Source of the DNA: Janthinobacterium rivuli
GTDB lineage: Bacteria; Pseudomonadota; Gammaproteobacteria; Burkholderiales; Burkholderiaceae_D
Assembly (NCBI RefSeq): GCF_029690045.1
Contig: NZ_CP121464.1
Location: 2,604,001-2,668,000, forward strand
Direction: 5' to 3'
Length of the DNA: 64,000 nucleotides
Positions within the stretch are counted from its first letter, which is position 1, and each line of letters opens with the position of its first letter. The notes beneath the pieces are model-generated. The model did not search any database. It was not told the origin of the DNA and was given only the letters and a program-made list of their open reading frames with translations. A program made the translations under genes and the position numbers. Below, one piece after another: positions 43,399-52,635 of this stretch.

Positions 43399-44458
43399 GG
43401 CTATGTCACCGACAAGTGTGGGAATGCGCCCAACGTTGCTTTCAATAACGTTTCCGATGAACGGATGCGCCTGGCGTCGAGTATCCAGCGCCAGCCCAGG
43501 TAGTTCGGCAGGTAGCGCGTCGCCACGCCGTGAAAGGGCCGTAGCCATTCGCGCAAGCGGCTGTGATAGGCATTGACGTTCTGCACGTGGGCGGCTCCTC
43601 GCACACGGATGCCAGCGCGCAAGTTGACTGCTTGGTGGCTGATGCCCGCTTCCCTCGCAAAAGCCAGATAGGCGGCATGACCGTCGGTCACCAGCAGCAC
43701 GTCCTTGTCGATAACGGGTAGCAGCGAATGATGCAGCTGTGCCTTCGTCAACGCCCCTTTGCCCGTGACGAAATCGAGGGTCTGGCCCGTACGGTCGCGC
43801 GCCACCAGGATGCAAACCTGTTCATTGGAAATGCCGCGCTGATGGGCATGGCCGCCACGGCGGCGCGCCGGACGCGTCATCTGCCTGGATCCCTTTTCTG
43901 ATTCCAGCACGTAGAGTTCATCGGCCTCGGCAATGCCATGCAGACAATGCGGCCGGTCTGTCTTTGCTACGCTGAGAAAACGGTGTCGCCAGCGAAACGT
44001 GGTGTTGCGGTGCAGTCCCAACTGCTGAGCGGCCTGGCGTACCGACCTGGAATCAAGCAGGCAATCCGCATAGTCGAGCCACAGCGATTTATGGCGCAAG
44101 TGCGCCAGCGGCGTGCCCGTCAAGGCATTGAATGTGCGCCCACAGGATACACAGCGGTAGCGCTGCAGGCCGTGCGCATGGCCATGCCGGTGCAGGTGAC
44201 ACGATTGGCAGGCGGGACAGCCCAGGCGTGCTTGCGTAGCGTTTTCAAGCAGCGTGACGGTCACATCGTGTGGCCCATTGCCACACAGCAAGGCTATTCC
44301 TGCCTGCCGCTGGCGTCGGTTCAACTGCGCAAACTGCGCGATAAAGCGTATCCATTCGACTGGCTGCATGATCGGCTCCTGCATGGTGGGTATGCAGAGT
44401 CAGACAGCACAGCCAAGGAAAGATTCAGGCAGATCCCCTATTTATCGATGACAGAGCC
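43399..44458 (-). mobile_element. IS1595-family insertion sequence, 1060 bp
   Basis: Left end GGCTATGTCACCGACAA (from 43399) and right end, read inward on the minus strand from 44458, GGCTCTGTCATCGATAA match at 14 of 17 positions. IS1595 elements usually start GGCTCTGTCA. The 8 bp to the left are AAAAAAAA and to the right AAAAAAAT, a 7/8 direct repeat compatible with the 8-bp target duplication of this family. One intact transposase is inside. The element occupies the A/T tract of the TonB receptor terminator. Confidence 0.88.
43401..44369 (-). CDS. IS1595-family (ISXO2-like) DDE transposase
   Basis: 322 residues from the ATG at 44369 (MQPVEWIRFIAQ). An N-terminal zinc ribbon (CPACQSCHLHRHGHAHGLQR, then YRCVSCGRTF) and a helix-turn-helix (VRQAAQQLGLHRNTTFRWRH) precede the catalytic core: IAEADELYVLES (first Asp), LLVTDGHAAYLAF (second Asp) and HVQNVNAYHSRLREWLRPFH with the Asn that replaces Glu in many IS1595 enzymes. 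The frame is uninterrupted and its TAG lies within the left inverted repeat, so the element may still be active. A second in-frame start lies at 44384. Confidence 0.92.
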   Translation of the reverse strand: MQPVEWIRFIAQFAQLNRRQRQAGIALLCGNGPHDVTVTLLENATQARLGCPACQSCHLHRHGHAHGLQRYRCVSCGRTFNALTGTPLAHLRHKSLWLDYADCLLDSRSVRQAAQQLGLHRNTTFRWRHRFLSVAKTDRPHCLHGIAEADELYVLESEKGSRQMTRPARRRGGHAHQRGISNEQVCILVARDRTGQTLDFVTGKGALTKAQLHHSLLPVIDKDVLLVTDGHAAYLAFAREAGISHQAVNLRAGIRVRGAAHVQNVNAYHSRLREWLRPFHGVATRYLPNYLGWRWILDARRIRSSETLLKATLGAFPHLSVT

Positions 44459-44492
44459 AAAAAAATGCCGTCCAGTCTAGACTGAACGGCAT
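44459..44492 (-). terminator. Terminator of the TonB receptor gene, T-tract now IS-flanked
   Basis: On the minus strand ATGCCGTTCAGTC pairs with GACTGGACGGCAT (one mismatch), forming a 28-nt palindrome at 44465-44492 that ends in seven T. The T-run is immediately followed by the first base of the IS right end. Confidence 0.85.
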
Positions 44493-44518
44493 TCGCCCGC
44501 AGGCGAGGATTGTCGGCG

Positions 44519-44540
44519 ATGGCAGTCCGGGGACTGCCAT
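44519..44540 (-). other. Second hairpin behind the TonB receptor gene
   Basis: ATGGCAGTCC (44519-44528) and GGACTGCCAT (44531-44540) are perfect inverted 10-mers two bases apart, 13 bp after the stop codon. There is no T-tract; it may protect the 3' end of the mRNA. Confidence 0.5.
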
Positions 44541-44553
44541 GTGCAATCAGCGA

Positions 44554-47250
44554 TTATTTAAACTTGTAGCGTGCGTTCAAGTAAATATAACGGCCGACGA
44601 TATCGTTCATCGCATTGACGTAGGTATCGACATACGCACTGTTCGCGTACACGGTACCTTTATCGAACATATTGTTGACGCCGAAACTCACATCCAGGTC
44701 TTTGACGGGCTTGAAGTTGACATTCATGTCCCATGCCGTGAACGCGCCAATACGCTTGTTGGTAATGGCGGCGTCCTGCAGTTTCGTCGGATCGTCAATA
44801 TTTTTCGTGCTGGAGCGGGTACGGGCGGTCAGGGCCACTTCCTTGTCGTTGCGCTCGAAGCCGATACGCAGCGTGTTTGACCATTTTGGATGGTTAATGC
44901 CGTCCAGGCGATCGGTCGGCTCGCTGCCCGGCGCGATGCTTTGCTCGTACTTCAAATTGTAGCTATTGGACTCGCGCAGTTTCACGGTGCCGTATTCACC
45001 CACTTTGAATGAGTACTTCACATCCAGATCCAGGCCTGCGACATTCGTCTTGCCAACGTTTTGGAAAGGCAGTGTCATGTCCTTGATACGGCCCTTGTTC
45101 AAACCGGGATTTGCCGCTTCCAGCGCGGGATTGCGCGGATCGCGGCCGATCAGTGCGGCGAAGCCTGGGATCGTATCTTCATGATCGAGCACGTATTGCG
45201 CATCCAGGGTCTGGATCGTGTCCTTTTGACGCACGCTATACCAATCCAGCGATGCCGACAGGTCCTTGATCGGCTGCAGGACGATACCCAGGGAGAAGTT
45301 CTTCGCTTTTTCCGCCTTCAGATCAGGATTGCCGGACAGGTAAACCTTGGGGCTGTAGGAGCATTGCACGCCCGTGTAACCCAAGGGTCCGCAACGCGCC
45401 CAGTCGGCCACGGTGGAGTAGGCAGTGGTGGTCGAGGCGATCTCCGGCAAGGTCGGCGCCTTGAACGAGGTCGTGGCCGAACCGCGCAACATCACTTGCT
45501 GGTTCGGACGCCATGCGAGCGCCACTTTCGGGTTGTAGGAATTACCGAAATCGCTGTAATGGTCGCCGCGCAGCGCCAATTGCATTTCCACTTGCTTGGC
45601 GATCGGTACGTTCAACTCGCCGTAGATGGAATACACCGTGCGGCTGGCCTTGCTGCTGGTTGCGCCAAAGTTGACGATGTTGCCCGCTGTCATCTGTGGA
45701 TCGGCGACGTCGTCGATCGACTCGTGGCTGCCCTGCAGGCCCCAGGCGAAGCCAACGGGTTCGCCGGCCAGCGAGAACAATTCAGGCGTGCTCATCTTCC
45801 ATTCGGCACTGCTCAGCTTGGAGGTAGAGCGGTGCGAAGTTGTTGTCAAGAAAGGCAAGTAGGCGCTTTCCGGATTATTCAGGACAAAGGGATCGTAGCC
45901 ACCCGCTTTGCCCAGCAAGCCAGCTTGCAAGGCCGCCGTCGACTTGTCCAGCAGCGATTGCTTGTCTGCGTCGTCGCTCAGCTTGTTCTGGTTCAGGCTG
46001 ATTGCACCTTCGCTATCCCATTTGCCCAGCGTACCGCGCCAGCCGCCGACCACGCGTGCGGTTTTGCTCGTTACCTTCGAGGTCCGGTTGCCTGCCTCGT
46101 AGACGCTGCGGAAAACCTGTACCAGATCGCCAGGCATGAAGCCGTTCACGCTGCCATCGCTGCCGTCCGGCAGCGTCGCCAGACCGGGGTTGGTCGAGCC
46201 GGCCGTCCTGTAGTTGGCGCTGCTAAAGTTGGGGGGATTTCCGATAAAGGTAGACGAGTTCTGGGTGTAGGCGGCTTCCACGAACAATTCGTCGCTGCTG
46301 TTGAGGCGCTGCGTGAAAATGGTGGAAATACCGGCGCGTTCCTGCCTCGGCGTCAGGTTCGAAGCCGGATTGGTGAAGCAGACATTGTCGCCAGTGCTGG
46401 AGACGCCCACCGTGCCCTGGCAACCGGGGATCACATAACCCTTGTCGCCACTGCTCTGGTTGCGGATCCAGCCCATGTACTCGTTGGTCCTGCGGTTGTC
46501 GGAGCCGCCGAACTTGCGGAAATCGTGCGCCGCCAGGTTCGAATGCTTGTTCGAAACGAGCGGATTGCGGCGGTACAAGTCCAGCGTCAACAGCAAGTTG
46601 CGCCCATCTTGCTCCAGATCGCCCCAGCCTGAGGTCAGGCTGACGTTGCCGGTCTGGCCGTCGCCCTTCTGGTTGGCGCCGATGTTGGCGGTACCTTCTA
46701 CGCCCTGGTAGTTGGTGCGGGTCTTGAAGTTGATTACGCCAGCGACGGCGTCGGAGCCATAAATGGCCGAAGCGCCATCACGCAGGATTTCCACCGACTC
46801 GATGGCCGACAAAGGCAGGCTGTTCAAGTCAACGAAGGAATTCTCCGCGCCGATCGCGAAGCCGTAGTTGGCCAGGCGGCGGCCATTCAACAAAATCAGC
46901 GTGTACTTGGAGTCGAGACCACGCAAGGCGGCCGAGGAGGCGCCGGAGGCGAAGGTGGAACTACTGTTGCCGTCGAGTGCGACGGAAATCGACGGCAGTT
47001 TGCTTAACAATTCGATCACGGTGGAGGCGCCGGACTTGGCGATGTCGGCACGCTTGACGACCTCGATTGGCGTAGGGCCTTCCATATCGACGCGCGAAAT
47101 ATTGGAACCGGTAACGACGACGCGCTGGATTTTATCGTTGGCGGCGTCGGTTTGCTGCGCTTGCGCCTGACTGACGATGAAAATGCTTCCGGCCATGACG
47201 CTCAGTGCGATTTTCACCGCATGAACGCTCTTTTTTTCTTGAAAAATCAT
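44554..47250 (-). CDS. TonB-dependent outer membrane receptor
   Basis: 898 residues. The signal peptide (VKIALSVMAGSIFIVSQAQA) is followed by the TonB-box-like region IQRVVVTGSNI, a plug domain (SALRGLDSKYTLILLNGRRL without the first letters; VEILRDGASAIYGSDAVAGV) and a large beta-barrel ending NARYKFK. The plug style with 'RDGASAIYGSDAVAGVIN' and the GSNIxRxD start belong to the group of carbohydrate, peptide or plant-compound receptors common in Oxalobacteraceae and Xanthomonadales, rather than siderophore receptors, and no Fur box is visible. CGGAGAAT precedes the start. No regulatory or transporter partner lies beside it, so the ligand remains open. Confidence 0.88.
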   Translation of the reverse strand: MIFQEKKSVHAVKIALSVMAGSIFIVSQAQAQQTDAANDKIQRVVVTGSNISRVDMEGPTPIEVVKRADIAKSGASTVIELLSKLPSISVALDGNSSSTFASGASSAALRGLDSKYTLILLNGRRLANYGFAIGAENSFVDLNSLPLSAIESVEILRDGASAIYGSDAVAGVINFKTRTNYQGVEGTANIGANQKGDGQTGNVSLTSGWGDLEQDGRNLLLTLDLYRRNPLVSNKHSNLAAHDFRKFGGSDNRRTNEYMGWIRNQSSGDKGYVIPGCQGTVGVSSTGDNVCFTNPASNLTPRQERAGISTIFTQRLNSSDELFVEAAYTQNSSTFIGNPPNFSSANYRTAGSTNPGLATLPDGSDGSVNGFMPGDLVQVFRSVYEAGNRTSKVTSKTARVVGGWRGTLGKWDSEGAISLNQNKLSDDADKQSLLDKSTAALQAGLLGKAGGYDPFVLNNPESAYLPFLTTTSHRSTSKLSSAEWKMSTPELFSLAGEPVGFAWGLQGSHESIDDVADPQMTAGNIVNFGATSSKASRTVYSIYGELNVPIAKQVEMQLALRGDHYSDFGNSYNPKVALAWRPNQQVMLRGSATTSFKAPTLPEIASTTTAYSTVADWARCGPLGYTGVQCSYSPKVYLSGNPDLKAEKAKNFSLGIVLQPIKDLSASLDWYSVRQKDTIQTLDAQYVLDHEDTIPGFAALIGRDPRNPALEAANPGLNKGRIKDMTLPFQNVGKTNVAGLDLDVKYSFKVGEYGTVKLRESNSYNLKYEQSIAPGSEPTDRLDGINHPKWSNTLRIGFERNDKEVALTARTRSSTKNIDDPTKLQDAAITNKRIGAFTAWDMNVNFKPVKDLDVSFGVNNMFDKGTVYANSAYVDTYVNAMNDIVGRYIYLNARYKFK

Positions 47251-47815
47251 ATTCTCCGAGCCCTAGTAAATAGTTGATTGCTTTAATAAACAACAAAATT
47301 CAAGCCCGCGGTATCAGTTAACTACACGCTGCTGAAATCATTGTTGCTTCGTTTTTGCCAACAGGCTCATGGATTGACTGTCGATGGTCTTCTCCATAAG
47401 GCGAAGTTAACTATACAACTACGGGCTGAATGCGGTTTGTATAATGTTGCCAATAAACAACGGAAAAATATGTATTTGAGCAATATTTATCTGTATCAAT
47501 GGATTCCTCGTTTGACTTTCCCGGGCACCAGGCGCACCGGCGCATCCCAGGGATGAAAAATCAGGGCGCTGCCTTTCTCTTGACGGGTACTTTTGCCACG
47601 AATGTGGCGCAGCCGGATATTGCCTTGAAGGAAAGATTCTATCGCTGAACGTACTGTCCGCGGCCAAGCCGAAGGCAGGCATCGGCTCGTGCAGGCACCG
47701 GCTCCAGAGAGCGCTGCGCCCGTCCCGGCAGGGGCGGCATGCATGTGCCGGGACAGGCTGGCCGCCTGGTGTCAGCCTGATTGCTACTTGAATTGCTGCT
47801 TGAGTTGCTGCCTAC
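47251..47815. other. 565-bp intergenic region between metY and the TonB receptor gene
   Basis: The half next to the receptor (47251-47510) is AT-rich and must hold its promoter, though I find no convincing -35/-10 pair or known operator. The other half (47510-47815) is GC-rich with only short open frames on both strands; a minus-strand frame ending ...HPWDAPVRLVPGKVKRGIH at 47496 is the least poor, but nothing supports it. I see no RNA gene or repeat. Confidence 0.5.
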
Positions 47816-49102
47816 TCAGGCCGCGTTCAAGGCTTGCTCCAGGTCTTCGCGCAAGTCGTCGATATGCTCGATGCCGACGGACAGGCGCAGCATGTCTTCC
47901 GACACGCCTGCCTTCGCCAGTTCTTCGGGATTGAGCTGGCGGTGCGTGGTCGAGGCTGGGTGCGTGGCCAGCGACTTGGCGTCGCCGATGTTGACCAGGC
48001 GCGTGAACAGTTGCAGGGCGTCGAGCACGCGGGCGCCGGCCGCGCGTGGATCCTCACCAGCCGCCAGTTTCAGGCCGAACGATAAAATGCCCGAGGCGCG
48101 GCCATTCATGTATTTCTTCACCAGCGCATGGTCCGGGTGGTCTTCCAGGCCCGCGTAATTGACCCATGCGACTTTCGGATGCTGTTTCAGGTGCCTGGCC
48201 AGGGCCAGCGTGTTGTCGCAAATGCGGTCCATGCGCAGGGCCAGCGTCTCGATGCCCTGGATCAGCTGGAAGGCGGAGAGGGGCGAAATCGCCGCGCCCA
48301 TATTACGCAGCGGGACGACGCGCGCGCGGCCGATGAAGGCGGCGGGGCCGAACGCTTCCGTGTAGACCACGCCGTGATACGACACATCCGGTTCGTTCAG
48401 ACGCTTGAAGCGCTCCTTGTGATCAAACCAGGGGAATTTGCCGCTGTCGACGATGGCGCCGCCCACGGTGGTGCCGTGGCCGCCCAGGTATTTGGTCAGC
48501 GAGTGGACGACGATGTCGGCGCCGTGCTCGATGGGGCGGAACAGATAGGGGCTGGGCACCGTGTTATCGACGATCAGCGGGATGCCGTGCGCATGCGCGA
48601 TCTCGGCCAGTTTGGCTACATCGGTGACATTGCCCAGCGGGTTGCCGATCGATTCGCAGAAGATGGCCTTGGTGCGCGCATCGATCAGGGCGGCGAAGGT
48701 TTCCGGCTGGCGCGCGTCGGCGAAGCGCACTTCGATGCCGATCTGGGGCAGGGTGTGGGCAAACAGGTTGTAGGTGCCGCCATACAGCTGGCTGGCGGAG
48801 ATGAAATTGTCGCCCGCTTCGGCAATCGTCTGGATCGCGTAGGTGATGGCCGCCATGCCCGAGGCCACGGCCAGCGCGGCCACGCCGCCTTCCAGCGCCG
48901 CGACGCGCTTTTCCAGCACGTGCTGCGTGGGGTTCATGATGCGCGTGTAGATATTGCCGGCGACCTTCAGATCGAACAGGTCGGCGCCATGCTGGGCATT
49001 GTCGAAGGCGTAGGCCACTGTCTGGTAAATGGGGACGGCGGCGGCCTTGGTGGTCGGGTCGGGGGTATAGCCGGCGTGCACGGCCAGGGTTTCGATTCTC
49101 AT
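47816..49102 (-). CDS. metY: O-acetylhomoserine sulfhydrylase (aminocarboxypropyltransferase)
   Basis: 428 residues, the normal size for MetY, longer than cystathionine gamma-synthase. [20 protein letters not shown] and [19 protein letters not shown] are the MetY N-terminus; [40 protein letters not shown] and the Schiff-base Lys in [18 protein letters not shown] follow; the end has [20 protein letters not shown]. It makes homocysteine from O-acetylhomoserine and sulfide with pyridoxal phosphate, in the cytoplasm. The start at 49102 has CCGGAG seven bases upstream. It is 93 bp behind pfkB on the same strand and is probably transcribed separately from the maltose genes. Confidence 0.93.
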   Translation of the reverse strand: MRIETLAVHAGYTPDPTTKAAAVPIYQTVAYAFDNAQHGADLFDLKVAGNIYTRIMNPTQHVLEKRVAALEGGVAALAVASGMAAITYAIQTIAEAGDNFISASQLYGGTYNLFAHTLPQIGIEVRFADARQPETFAALIDARTKAIFCESIGNPLGNVTDVAKLAEIAHAHGIPLIVDNTVPSPYLFRPIEHGADIVVHSLTKYLGGHGTTVGGAIVDSGKFPWFDHKERFKRLNEPDVSYHGVVYTEAFGPAAFIGRARVVPLRNMGAAISPLSAFQLIQGIETLALRMDRICDNTLALARHLKQHPKVAWVNYAGLEDHPDHALVKKYMNGRASGILSFGLKLAAGEDPRAAGARVLDALQLFTRLVNIGDAKSLATHPASTTHRQLNPEELAKAGVSEDMLRLSVGIEHIDDLREDLEQALNAA

Positions 49103-49195
49103 GTGGTCTCCGGTTTCAATAGTCTGTGTGGTGAAATCCGCAGCCATTGTGCCATGCGCACCTTAGCTCGATGCTACGCTTGATAGAATATTAAG

Positions 49196-50107
49196 TCATA
49201 AGCTAGTGTGGTCTTGATATAAGTCATTCAGCTCTGCCAGCCCGATGAAGCGTTCATGCGTGCCGTTCTGCGCGCAGGCAAACGCGCCGCCGATGGCGCC
49301 ACGGCGCATGGCCGCGTCGATGCCCGCGCCATCGAGCCAGGCCTGCAAAAACGCCGCCACGAAGGAATCGCCGGCGCCATTCGTGTCCACCACGGGCAGC
49401 GTCAAGCCTGCCGTCGGAGTGTGGCGCACGGACGCGCCGCCCCGTTCCAGCAGGTAGGCGCCGTGCGCGCCCGCCATGGCGATGACTGCCTGCGCACGGC
49501 CTTGCGAGATGATGGCGCGCATGACGTCGTCCCGGCGCTCGCCCAGTGCCGCCGTGCTGAGAAACACCAGGTCGGCGCGCAGCGCAAAGACCTTGTGGTG
49601 CGGGTTGAGGCCATCCCAGTCGTGCAAATCGGTCGACACCGTCGTGCCGCACACCAGCGCATCGTCGAACAGTTCGGCCACCCAGCCCATGATGGAAAAG
49701 TGCGCGTGGCGCGCCGGACCCAGGTAGGATAGATAGAAGGCGGCCGGCATGCGCACGTCTTCCGGGTGACGGCCGTCGTACAACGACAGCCGGCGCCCTT
49801 GCGGGTCGACCAGGTTGACGCTGCGCCGCGTGCCCGAGGGTTCGACGATGTGCGAGAAATCGAGCTTGGCATCTTTATAGCGCTGCAGGATGGCTGCGCC
49901 TTGCGCGTCGTCGCCGATGAAGTCGATGAACTTGCAGCGCAAGCCCAGCGCATGGCAGCCGAGCGCCACGCCATTGCCCGTGTGCGCCACGTAGTCGCGG
50001 ATGGGCGGCACGTGGACGGAGTCGGCGACGGGCAATTGCAGGTCGGGCACGCGCACGATGGTGTCGATGCCGGCGCCGCCGACCACTAAAATGTCATAGG
50101 TACTCAT
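49196..50107 (-). CDS. PfkB-family carbohydrate kinase at the end of the mal operon
   Basis: 303 residues of the ribokinase/PfkB family: DILVVGGAGIDTIVRVPDLQ at the start, HTGNGVALGCHALGLRCKFI (the GG-like substrate loop), IGDDAQGAAIL, and the anion-hole and catalytic block PVVDTNGAGDSFVAAFLQAW with the base Asp. The start overlaps the amylase stop (ATGA, 50107-50104), so it is translated with the maltodextrin genes. Phosphorylation of glucose or of another sugar released by the amylase and glucosidase is the natural guess, but PfkB enzymes have many substrates, so the sugar remains unproven. Confidence 0.85.
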   Translation of the reverse strand: MSTYDILVVGGAGIDTIVRVPDLQLPVADSVHVPPIRDYVAHTGNGVALGCHALGLRCKFIDFIGDDAQGAAILQRYKDAKLDFSHIVEPSGTRRSVNLVDPQGRRLSLYDGRHPEDVRMPAAFYLSYLGPARHAHFSIMGWVAELFDDALVCGTTVSTDLHDWDGLNPHHKVFALRADLVFLSTAALGERRDDVMRAIISQGRAQAVIAMAGAHGAYLLERGGASVRHTPTAGLTLPVVDTNGAGDSFVAAFLQAWLDGAGIDAAMRRGAIGGAFACAQNGTHERFIGLAELNDLYQDHTSL

Positions 50108-51732
50108 GGTGCAGCTTTCTCCAGCAGGACGGTGCCGGCCGCGTGTACCGCGACGGCGCCGTCCTTGACTATGTAGGTTTGGTTTGTATAGGCGTCGCGC
50201 AGGCTGGCGCCATCGGCGAACACGCCGTGCACTTTGAGTTCGAGCGCGCCTTGCGCCTCGGGCACGGCGATGACGGCGTCACCATCGATCACGCGGGCGA
50301 ACGCATACGGCTTTTCATCGATCAGGCGATGCTCTCCGCGCGCCAGGGCAGGGTGGCGCAGCCGGAACTGGCCCAGCTTGCGCGCATGGGCCAGGGTGGC
50401 CGCATCGAGCGTGTTCCAGTTCATGTCGGAGCGGGTCGCCTGCTGTTCGTCGCCGATGGGCGCCGCGCCAGGCTGTCGCGCGCTTTCATCGCCATAGAAC
50501 AGCTGCACGCCGCCCGGCGCCAGCAGCAGGGCGGACAAGCCGTGCTTCAATTGATCGCGCGGGAACAGGCTGGTGTCGTGCGACGAGATATACGACAGGA
50601 TGTCGTAGCGGGGGCTCTTATTCAGCAAGCCCGCGTACTGGCGGTACACGCCATCGATGCTTTTCCAGCCGCCGCCGGCGCGATGTTGGAACTCGAAATT
50701 GATCATCGAGTCGAAGCCAGCGTCATGCCAGCTGCTGCCCTCGGGGCCATGGCCCCACGCTTCGCCCGTCATCCAGAACGGTGCGTCGTCGATTTTCTGT
50801 TCTGGATGACGCGTTTTCCAGTCTTTTAATGCGTCGGTGGCTGCCGCGCGCAGGGCCAGCCAGCTGGCTGGCTCCACGTGCTTGACGGTGTCGGCCCTGA
50901 AACCGTCGACGCCGAATTCGCGCACCCAGTCGGCCAGCCACTGCACCAGGTAGCCGCGCACGGTGGTGTCGGGCAGGGCCACGGCGCGTGTGTCGGCTTT
51001 GTGTTGCAGGATGGGCGGCAAGCCCACGGCCTTGCCGCTTTCCGTGCGGAAGTCGGGCAGGTAGGCCAGCTGCATCGTGAAATCGTCCTTGCCGCCGTCC
51101 GGGTAGCCGGGCAAGCCCGCGCGTACCCAGTCCGGACCCCACCACTGCGCGAATGCGAAGTTGTTGTAGTCGATGAAGCTGTGATAATCGCGCAGCACGG
51201 CTTTTTCGTGGCCGGGCCACAGCACGGGCACCTTGTATTCAGCCAGGGTGCGCAAGTCCGCGTAGCCGGGGTGATTGAGCACCACGTCGAACAGGACGCG
51301 GATGCCTTGCGCGTGGGCGATGTCGATCATCTCGCGCAATTCGTCGCGCGTGCCCATGTTGGCGTCCATCGTCGTGTAGTCGAGCGCCCAGTAGCCGTGG
51401 TAGGCGTAGTGCTGGAATTGCTGCTTGCCGCCCACCACCCAGCCGTGTATCTGCTCGTACGGCGCCGTGATCCACAGGGCGTTGACGCCCAGTTCCTTGA
51501 AATAGCCGGCTTTCAGCTGCTGCGTGATGCCGGCGATGTCGCCGCCGTGAAAGCTGCCGACATCGCCGCCAGCCGGGTCGGCGGCGCGGCCATAACTGTG
51601 GTCGTTGCCGGGATTGCCGTTGGCGAAACGGTCCGTCACGGCGAAGTAGACGATGGGGTTGTCCGCAAAGCTCCCTGCCTGCGCCGAAGCGCTGAGTAAC
51701 AGGGCGGCCAGCGTAGTCAGGGCGCGCCGCAT
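50104..51732 (-). CDS. Exported GH13 alpha-amylase
   Basis: 542 residues with a signal peptide (MRRALTTLAALLLSASAQAG). The GH13 barrel shows NALWITAPYEQIHG, VLFDVVLNHPGYADL (region I), GVDGFRADTVKHVEPA (nucleophile Asp), FWMTGEAWGHGPE (acid/base Glu) and LSYISSHDTSLF (third Asp). A C-terminal beta domain follows. It should cut maltodextrins in the periplasm or outside, feeding MalE. The ATG at 51732 is two bases after the malG stop; longer frames upstream overlap malG and lack sense. It resembles the periplasmic amylases of E. coli (MalS) in role, though the operon position differs. Confidence 0.9.
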   Translation of the reverse strand: MRRALTTLAALLLSASAQAGSFADNPIVYFAVTDRFANGNPGNDHSYGRAADPAGGDVGSFHGGDIAGITQQLKAGYFKELGVNALWITAPYEQIHGWVVGGKQQFQHYAYHGYWALDYTTMDANMGTRDELREMIDIAHAQGIRVLFDVVLNHPGYADLRTLAEYKVPVLWPGHEKAVLRDYHSFIDYNNFAFAQWWGPDWVRAGLPGYPDGGKDDFTMQLAYLPDFRTESGKAVGLPPILQHKADTRAVALPDTTVRGYLVQWLADWVREFGVDGFRADTVKHVEPASWLALRAAATDALKDWKTRHPEQKIDDAPFWMTGEAWGHGPEGSSWHDAGFDSMINFEFQHRAGGGWKSIDGVYRQYAGLLNKSPRYDILSYISSHDTSLFPRDQLKHGLSALLLAPGGVQLFYGDESARQPGAAPIGDEQQATRSDMNWNTLDAATLAHARKLGQFRLRHPALARGEHRLIDEKPYAFARVIDGDAVIAVPEAQGALELKVHGVFADGASLRDAYTNQTYIVKDGAVAVHAAGTVLLEKAAP

Positions 51733-51734
51733 GG

Positions 51735-52625
51735 TCAGCCCTTCACGCCGCCAGCCGTCAGGCCGGAGATCATCCATTTTTGCGCCAGCAGGAACACGGC
51801 CGTGATGGGCAGGCCGGACAAGATGGCTGCCGCGGCGAAGTCGCCCCACAGGTATTTTTGCTCGTACAGGAACAGCTTGGAGCCGACGGCCAGGGTCAGG
51901 TTGTTCTGTTCATGCAGCAGCACGGAGGCGATCGGGTATTCGATGATGGCGCCAATGAACGACAGCAGGAACACCACCATCAGGATGGGCACCGTCATCG
52001 GCAGCAGCACGTAGATGAAGGCCTGCCACTGCGTGGCGCCGTCGACCTTGGCCGCTTCCTCGATTTCGATGGGGATGGTTTGATAGTAGCCCTTGATGGT
52101 CCAGATATGCAGGGCGATGCCGCCCGTGTAGGCCAGCACCAGGCTGCCGTGGTGGTCGATGCCCAGCCATGGCACGTAGCTGCCCAGCACGTCGAAGATG
52201 GCGTAGATGGCCACCAGGGCCAGCACGGCGGGGAACATCTGCAGCAGCATCAGCGCGGACAGGGTTTGCGATTTGAAGCGGAACTGCATGCGCGCGAACG
52301 CATACGCGCAGGTGGTCGACAGCAGTACGGTGACGGTGGCGCTCATGCTGGCCACCTTGATGGAATTCCACAGCCACAGCAGCACGGGGAAATCCGGCTC
52401 GACGAGGGCGCCGTTGGGCGCCTGGTAGGACATGCCCAGCGCCAAACGCCAGTGCTCGAAGCTGATCTCGGGCGGGATCAAACTGCCCGAGGCGAAGTTG
52501 CCGGGCCGCAGCGAGATCGACAAGATCATCAGGAAGGGGAACATCACCAGCGCGATCAGCGCGATCACGGCGACGTGGGCCGCCAGGATGCGCCAGCGGT
52601 TGGAACGGTCGACAACGATAGCCAT
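51735..52625 (-). CDS. malG: Maltose/maltodextrin ABC transporter permease MalG
   Basis: 296 residues, the same as E. coli MalG. Six membrane helices and the EAA loop that docks to MalK ([20 protein letters not shown]) are clear; [20 protein letters not shown] and the C-terminal [15 protein letters not shown] are MalG hallmarks. It pairs with MalF, whose gene ends ten bases upstream. The amylase gene starts two bases after its stop. Confidence 0.95.
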   Translation of the reverse strand: MAIVVDRSNRWRILAAHVAVIALIALVMFPFLMILSISLRPGNFASGSLIPPEISFEHWRLALGMSYQAPNGALVEPDFPVLLWLWNSIKVASMSATVTVLLSTTCAYAFARMQFRFKSQTLSALMLLQMFPAVLALVAIYAIFDVLGSYVPWLGIDHHGSLVLAYTGGIALHIWTIKGYYQTIPIEIEEAAKVDGATQWQAFIYVLLPMTVPILMVVFLLSFIGAIIEYPIASVLLHEQNNLTLAVGSKLFLYEQKYLWGDFAAAAILSGLPITAVFLLAQKWMISGLTAGGVKG

Positions 52626-52635
52626 ATGCTGTCCT

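Noticed and set aside
47496..47744. Minus-strand 82-codon frame upstream of the TonB receptor gene
   Set aside because: No ribosome binding site, no recognisable domain, and overlapping frames on both strands look equally random.
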